Shown: piece by piece, positions 12,705 through 12,988 of the stretch
Layout: each line of letters opens with the position of its first letter
Numbering within the stretch: position 1 is the first letter of the stretch
NCBI GenBank assembly: GCA_900550645.1
Contig: URTA01000067.1
Span: 1-12,988 of the forward strand
Origin: an uncultured Porphyromonadaceae bacterium
GTDB taxonomy: Bacteria; Bacteroidota; Bacteroidia; Bacteroidales; Muribaculaceae
DNA: 12,988 nucleotides
Direction: 5' to 3'
Notes under the pieces: generated by a model
Seen by the model: only the letters and a program-made list of their open reading frames with translations
The model's database searches: none
What the model was told of the DNA's origin: nothing
Made by a program: the position numbers and the translations under genes

Positions 12705-12988
12705 TTACTCGCCAGACAACTGGAGCTTCTTGGCGCGGCTGTGGGCTGTCGATACCGATATGCCGAGAGCCTGGGCTATCTCGCGGTATGTCTTCCCCTC
12801 GTCGAGCATTCGGCGAATGGCGTCGTTGACGCGGTCGTCCTCCTTGTCAGTCTGCTCGCGCAGCTGCGTGCGCTCCTCGACAGTCCCGAGGTCGCGGAAG
12901 TGCAGCCACCCTCCCTCGGTATCCATTTCGCAGAGCAGCACGCTGTCCGCGCCGTACTCCACTGCGCCGTTGCGCACCTTGACCTGCT
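12705..12988 (-). CDS. C-terminal fragment with helix-turn-helix; possibly a RepA-like/AAA ATPase of a mobile element
   Basis: Partial: the stop is TAA at 12705-12707 on the minus strand, and the frame is still open at the window edge, so the gene start is outside. A GTG at 12977 is not needed as a start because the frame continues upstream with codons for Gln-Val-Lys. The visible ~93 residues contain NGAVEYGADSVLLCEMD and GGWLHFRDLGTVEERTQLR, then an acidic linker (TDKEDDRVNDAIRRMLDEG) and a C-terminal helix-turn-helix KTYREIAQALGISVSTAHSRAKKL. This order resembles, from memory, the ends of RecA-like/RepA-type AAA ATPases found on Bacteroidales plasmids and integrative elements. The helix-turn-helix is firm; the protein family is tentative. 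It is convergent with prmA. Confidence 0.6.
   Translation of the reverse strand, partial: QVKVRNGAVEYGADSVLLCEMDTEGGWLHFRDLGTVEERTQLREQTDKEDDRVNDAIRRMLDEGKTYREIAQALGISVSTAHSRAKKLQLSGE

Noticed and set aside
12429..12829. Several short open frames on both strands across the TGTTCGG element, with arginine/serine- or glutamate-rich peptides.
   Set aside because: Their composition simply translates the heptamer repeats. No start context or family resemblance supports coding.

Overview
The window reads as chromosomal DNA of a Bacteroidales bacterium, probably Muribaculaceae-like. The reasons are a moderately high GC content, almost no Shine-Dalgarno sequences before confident starts, a TAnnTTTG-type promoter element before purM, the Bacteroidetes-type PurM, a DUF3843-like protein, a DUF3332-like lipoprotein and a YtxH/holin-like module. 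Genes are densely packed on the + strand up to about 12470. A single convergent minus-strand gene runs off the right edge.

Left part (1-2679): the C-terminal end of ftsY is followed, with an ATGA overlap, by a 436-codon UDP-glucose/nucleotide-sugar dehydrogenase frame. The first ~18 codons of that frame do not look like a dehydrogenase. They look like the start of RdgB/HAM1 (non-canonical purine NTP pyrophosphatase), and the Rossmann GxGYVG nucleotide-binding loop is absent. This rdgB'-'ugd junction is the most striking feature of the window. A DegT/DnrJ/EryC1/StrS (PglE-like) sugar aminotransferase follows.

Middle (2690-6833): a tightly coupled ABC importer operon of the iron-chelate/cobalamin type (lipoprotein binding protein, FecCD permease, ATPase; each junction a 1-nt TGATG overlap). 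A DUF3843-like cytosolic protein of unknown role follows only 15 nt later. A possible terminator and a Bacteroidetes -7 promoter element then separate this block from purM.

Right-middle (7059-10259): purM (purine biosynthesis), an MltF-like lytic transglycosylase 17 nt behind it, and a DUF3332-like lipoprotein.

Right (10367-12469): two tandem YtxH-like small membrane proteins, a strong hairpin with a T-tract, a two-TM holin-like protein overlapping (ATGA) a small basic protein, and prmA. Between prmA and the convergent minus-strand gene lies an unusual ~160-bp repeat element. It is built from 13 exact copies of the heptamer TGTTCGG / CCGAACA, arranged as two successive inverted arrays. The minus-strand gene is a C-terminal fragment ending in a helix-turn-helix, possibly from a RepA-like/AAA ATPase of a mobile element.

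No tRNA, rRNA, CRISPR array or complete insertion sequence was seen. No gene-free stretch exceeds 300 bases; the longest are 6834-7058 and 12470-12704, both described below.
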